Shown here: in pieces, positions 36,676 to 40,000 of the stretch | Layout: each line of letters begins with the position of its first letter | Position numbering within the stretch: position 1 is the first letter of the stretch | Source: Symbiodinium natans | Lineage: Eukaryota > Sar > Dinophyceae > Suessiales > Symbiodiniaceae | Length of the DNA: 40,000 nucleotides | Assembly (NCBI GenBank): GCA_905221605.1 | Contig: CAJNDS010001702.1 | Location: forward strand, 17,501-57,500 | Direction of reading: 5' to 3' | Program-made: the position numbers and the translations under genes | The notes under the pieces: model-generated | The model's database searches: none | What the model was told of the DNA's origin: nothing | Seen by the model: only the letters and a program-made list of their open reading frames with translations

Positions 36676-36745
36676 TGAACCCGAAACCCAAAACCAAAAA
36701 CCCAAAACCCCAAAACCATAAACCCAAAACCCCAAAACCCAAAGC
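36676..36745 (-). repeat. ACCCAAAA-type simple sequence
   Basis: ACCCAAAACC and ACCCCAAAACC units, a relative of the heptamer. Confidence 0.85.
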
Positions 36746-36832
36746 CAAACCTTAGACCCCAAATACCCTGCCCCCACCTCCGCATCCCCTTCCTTCGAAG
36801 CCTTGCCCGCCGCAGCAGCCACCTTCGCTTCA

Positions 36833-36930
36833 GTAAACCCTAAACCCTAAACCCTAAACCCTAAACCCTAAACCCTAAACCCTAAACCCTAAACCCTAAA
36901 CCCTAAACCCTAAACCCGAACTAAACCCTA
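36833..36930 (-). repeat. telomere-type tract (CCCTAAA)n
   Basis: Twelve pure units plus two degenerate ones. Confidence 0.98.
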
Positions 36931-37069
36931 CCTCGGGTTTCGGGGGAGCCAGGCCGGGGGGGAGGGGGGATGGCCTTCCCGGAACGATGCCCTTTAACTT
37001 GGCAAGCCCCCAGACCCACCCTCCACCCTGTAACCCTACCTTAAAGCTACGTACCGTAACGTACCCCTC

Positions 37070-37215
37070 CCTAAACCCTAAACCCTAAACCCTAAACCCT
37101 AAACCCTACACCCTAAACCCTAAACCCTAAACCCTAAACCCTAAACCTGAAGCCCCAAACCAGAAAACCCAAACCTGAACCCCAAACCTTAAACCCTAAA
37201 CCCTAAACCTTAAAC
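37070..37215 (-). repeat. telomere-type tract, degenerate at right
   Basis: Eleven units (one CCCTACA), then CCCCAAACC and CCTGAAC variants. Confidence 0.95.
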
Positions 37216-37283
37216 CCCTACACCGAGCCCAGCCTTGCCCTTTGCTGCCGCAGCCTTTCCAGACTTAGGCTTTCAGGTTTCCG

Positions 37284-37392
37284 GGTTTAGGGTTTGGGGT
37301 TCGGGGTTTGGGGTTTAGGGTTTAGGATTTAGGTTTAGGGGTTTAGGGTATCGAATTTGGGGTTTAGGGTTTAGGATTTGGGGTTTAGGGCT
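37284..37392 (+). repeat. degenerate telomere-type tract
   Basis: TTTAGGG, TTTGGGG, TTCGGGG and TTTAGGA variants. Confidence 0.92.
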
Positions 37393-37482
37393 AGCCCTGA
37401 ACCCTGACATTGCTGGGCCTGGTCTCCGCTAAACCCTTGTGCCCTGGAGGGTTGGGGTTCCCCAAATACCCTAAAGCCTCAA

Positions 37483-37550
37483 GGGTTTAGGGTTTAGGGT
37501 TTAGGGTTTAGGGTTTAGGGCTTAGGGTTTAGGGCTTAGGGTTAGGGCTT
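37483..37550 (+). repeat. telomere-type tract
   Basis: Nine units, three CTTAGGG. Confidence 0.95.
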
Positions 37551-38070
37551 AGAGTTCCAAAATGAAACCTCTAGGGGGGTTTAGGCTTCAAGGCATTCGG
37601 GACTTGGGGCTTTGGCAAGTGGATTAGGGCTTAGGGTTTAAGGTTTCGGGTTTAGGGATCTCAGGCTTGCGAAGTTAGGTTGGTAGGGGATAGGATTAGG
37701 GGACCCTTGGGGATATAGACCCTCTCAACAAGGTCCCTGTTCAAGAGAGCCAGGCTTCAGAAGGGCTCCCCTTCCTAGGAGTTTTCAGGTTTAGGTCGTG
37801 CCCGCCTCATCATAAGACCGTCGCTGCGAGTTAGGATCGAGGCTAGACCCCCGAGTCTCTGTCGAAACACACATCCTCATGTCTATGGACCCCGTGACTA
37901 AACATGTCTAACTCCACAAAACCCAAAACATCCGAACCGTTATAAATTTAAAAGGGGGGGGGGGGGAGGATAATTCAAAATGACGAACCCTGTAGGTATA
38001 TACACTCACCAATATTAGAAAGAAACCGTATATACACCCACCAAAAAAAGTAACAGAAGCCCTGCTTCGC
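37551..38070. other. island, no gene assigned
   Basis: G-run at 37953-37966. TATATACAC(T/C)CACCAA is repeated at about 37997 and 38030. Nothing recognised. Confidence 0.45.
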
Positions 38071-38337
38071 ATGAGCCCTGTTACCTGCAACCGGCCTGCG
38101 TCGCAATTTCCGGGCCCTACTGGCCCTTGGCAGCCGCCACAGCCACCACAGCCGCCGCAGCCACCGCAGCCGCCGCAGCCACCGCAGCCGCCGCAGCCAC
38201 CACAGCCGCCACCTACGAGGCAGACAGGAAGCAACAACACAAACTCTCAGGACGAATGGCTTGCAGTGTGTTACAATCGGCTTGAAACAGGGTTTATGCT
38301 ACCAGGGTTAAAGCGCGGCTTACGTAGGTGTGGGTAA
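38071..38337 (+). CDS. candidate Pro/Gln-rich ORF or exon
   Basis: An 88-codon frame ending in TAA. It reads MSPVTCNRPASQFPGPTGPW, then about eight Gln-Pro-Pro units, then a polar tail (TRQTGSNNTNSQDEWLAVCY) and a basic end. The plan GP, (QPP)n, ordinary tail is the same as at 31569-31934, though the tails differ. A Cys-Gly-Gly - strand reading (37908-38240) is the alternative. The repeat alone keeps all frames open, so this is only a candidate. Confidence 0.3.
   Translation: MSPVTCNRPASQFPGPTGPWQPPQPPQPPQPPQPPQPPQPPQPPQPPPTRQTGSNNTNSQDEWLAVCYNRLETGFMLPGLKRGLRRCG
38130..38214 (+). repeat. 9-bp tandem array, unit CAGCCGCCG
   Basis: About nine units alternating CAGCCGCCG and CAGCCACCR. Confidence 0.96.
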
Positions 38338-38339
38338 GC

Positions 38340-39012
38340 AGCAGCGTTAAAGAACGGTCTATCAAAGGGTGCTAGAGGATTTGTCGGATTGCCGGGAAAA
38401 AGCCTCGGGGTTTGTAGGGCATATACTCGAGCAGAGGTTCTTCGGATGATAGGGCTTGGGGTTTAGGACTTAGGGTTTAGGGCGCGCACTTCGAGTTTCC
38501 GAGCTCCAGATTTGATCGCACGAGCTTAGGAGAGATAGGGGATGTAGGGCTGAGGGCAAAGTTTAGGGTGTAGGGCTTTATGGCCACAAATAAGGCAGCC
38601 GATGAAGTTGAAAGCTCATCTGTTGGCGGAGGCCTAGGGTTTAGGGTGAGGTGCTATTGTTATTACAAGTGCTACTTCTGTTTTTTCTTATGTAGCACGT
38701 CTTCAGTTCTCCAGAGGCCCTGATTCGGCGTGTGGTGTGGGAGCAGGGAGGGCCGTAGGGTCCAGGCTCTACAGATTTAGGGTTTAGGGTTTAGGGTTTA
38801 GGGTAGGTGCTAGGGTTTTTCCGGGTAACTAAAGCTTGAGGAAGGAAGCCAGAATGCAAAAAAGAGCAAGGGGTTGAGTTCCCCTCTGAGTGTCCAAGCC
38901 CAGTGAAGCCACGTTTCAAGTGGCTTCATTCCTCCCTAAGGGCCCAAGACCCCAAATTACAAGGCCTTTGGGACCCCGAAACAGATGTTAAATAACTTGA
39001 TCTTGGGCCGTT
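38340..39012. other. island with short telomere-type pieces, no gene assigned
   Basis: TTTAGGG pieces at 38458-38482, 38637-38648 and 38774-38804. No frame of note. Confidence 0.45.
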
Positions 39013-39013
39013 T

Positions 39014-39130
39014 ACCCTCAACCCTAACCCTCAACCCTCAACCCTCAACCCTCAACCCTAAACCCTAAACCCTAAACCCTAAACCCTAAACCCTAAACCC
39101 TAAACCCTAAACCCTAAACCCTAAACCCTA
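39014..39130 (-). repeat. telomere-type tract with CCCTCAA start
   Basis: A run of about five CCCTCAA units, then eleven pure CCCTAAA units: variant and canonical units are segregated. Confidence 0.97.
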
Positions 39131-39275
39131 TTCAACCAATCTTCAAAACCAAGCACCCTGCACTCTAAGCACACGGCACGTCGTGCTTCGGGCTGATAGG
39201 TTCGCGCTTCATGAGCATTAAACCCTGAACCCTAAACCCTCCCAGACACCCTAAACGTCCCTACTAGCAAACCGG

Positions 39276-39332
39276 CTTAGGGTTTAGGGTTTAGGATTTA
39301 GGATTTAGGGTTTAGGGTTTAGGGTTTAGGGT
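39276..39332 (+). repeat. telomere-type tract ending at a C-run
   Basis: Eight units, two TTTAGGA, directly followed by a C-run of about 23 (39334-39356). Confidence 0.96.
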
Positions 39333-39417
39333 CCCCCCCCCCCCCCCCCCCCCCCCGCCAAGTGCCTGGACCCATGTAGCCACATCCAGTGCAACCTGCA
39401 CAAGCTCTAACCCCGCT

Positions 39418-39492
39418 CAGGGTTTAGGGTTTAGGGTTTAGGGTTTGGGGTTTAGGGTTTAGGGTTTAGGGTTTAGGGTTTAGGGTTTAGGG
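39418..39492 (+). repeat. telomere-type tract (TTTAGGG)n
   Basis: Ten to eleven units, one TTTGGGG. Confidence 0.97.
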
Positions 39493-39832
39493 TACGCTAA
39501 ACATTTGCAGAGGGGCAGTCCGGCAACGCAAGGATATTCCCAAACCCTACCCCCAGCCATTCACCCTAATTATAACCCTACCACCCTAACCCCAAAACCG
39601 GAAACCATGTGACCCTACTAGCACAACCCTATAACACTACAACCTTGGCTCTTCTTAACCCACCCAGCAGTTCCGGGCTTTGGGAAATCAGCCCACGACA
39701 CCGTCCACTGTCAACTCTCAACTACCCACATGGTTTAGGGTCGAACCCCTTGGTAGCGCAGTAACCGTATTATCATGAGTGCACCCTTTTGCAAGGGAAC
39801 CTTGAACCCAGAAAAAGGGGGAAAAAGGGTGC
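39493..39832. other. island with a 24613-like segment
   Basis: 39751-39773 matches 24613-24635 at 19 of 23 bases, and both are followed after about 45-60 bp by AACCCAGAA and an A-rich run. Otherwise nothing recognised. Confidence 0.5.
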
Positions 39833-39906
39833 TTAGGGTTTAGGGTTTAGGGTTTAGGGTTTAAGGTTTAGGGTGTAGGGTTTAGGGTTTAGGGTTAGGG
39901 TTTACT
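39833..39906 (+). repeat. telomere-type tract
   Basis: Ten units with TTTAAGG, TGTAGGG and one 6-bp TTAGGG. Confidence 0.96.
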
Positions 39907-40000
39907 GGGCCCCAGCCCCTAAACCCAAATCCGCCACTTGGCTTCTCCCCCCGAGCGACTACGCAGCTAACTTTGCGACGCTGGGTTGCATCGGCTCTCC

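Noticed and set aside
1-40000. A true chromosome end
   Set aside because: Tracts are interstitial, change orientation and are spread evenly; neither end of the window is a long terminal array.
1-40000. CRISPR array
   Set aside because: The regular repeats are telomere-type heptamers or microsatellites with no spacers of constant length; the context is eukaryotic.

Overview
This window looks like nuclear DNA of a dinoflagellate. Two observations support that. The + strand at 2867-2888 carries 20 of the 22 bases of the dinoflagellate trans-spliced leader (DinoSL). The heptamer TTTAGGG/CCCTAAA, the telomere repeat of dinoflagellates and also of plants and some other algae, is scattered across the whole window in both orientations. 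I cannot name the genus. Nothing prokaryotic was seen: no operons, no long ORFs, no rRNA, no CRISPR array.

Layout. The 40 kb is a mosaic. About 70 tracts of telomere-type repeat (2 to about 30 units, pure or degenerate) alternate with islands of ordinary sequence, mostly 80-500 bp and a few of about 1 kb. The islands also hold microsatellites (TTTA, TA, TTATA, GA), homopolymer runs up to 32 bases, and at least seven tandem arrays with a 9-bp period. There is a 42-bp minisatellite (33637-33900), two CAG/CCG-rich arrays that could encode Pro/Gln (31640-31826, 38130-38214), and a polypurine block of about 210 bp (16978-17195).

Mobile-type structure. I found short foldback (inverted-repeat) elements, most about 100-130 bp, in several unrelated families: A (3 copies), B (2 full copies plus fragments), and single copies D, E, G and J. 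There is a 492-bp inverted-repeat pair (9011-9502) and a dispersed non-palindromic family C (4 copies). Two of the C copies are split by telomere repeats at different places and in opposite orientations. Two insertions are bracketed by exact 18-bp direct repeats (4479-4594 and 34291-35019).

Genes. No ORF here is longer than expected by chance. With stop codons at 3/64, six frames of 40 kb should give a longest open stretch of roughly 150-170 codons; the longest one here that is not simple repeat is about 120 codons. I recognise no protein family. Several islands do read as short exons with plausible splice sites, mainly on the - strand between about 300 and 2600. If they are real, the telomere-type tracts lie in introns. 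These exon calls are low confidence, because the opposite strand is often open too. How the genes work together cannot be said from this sequence.
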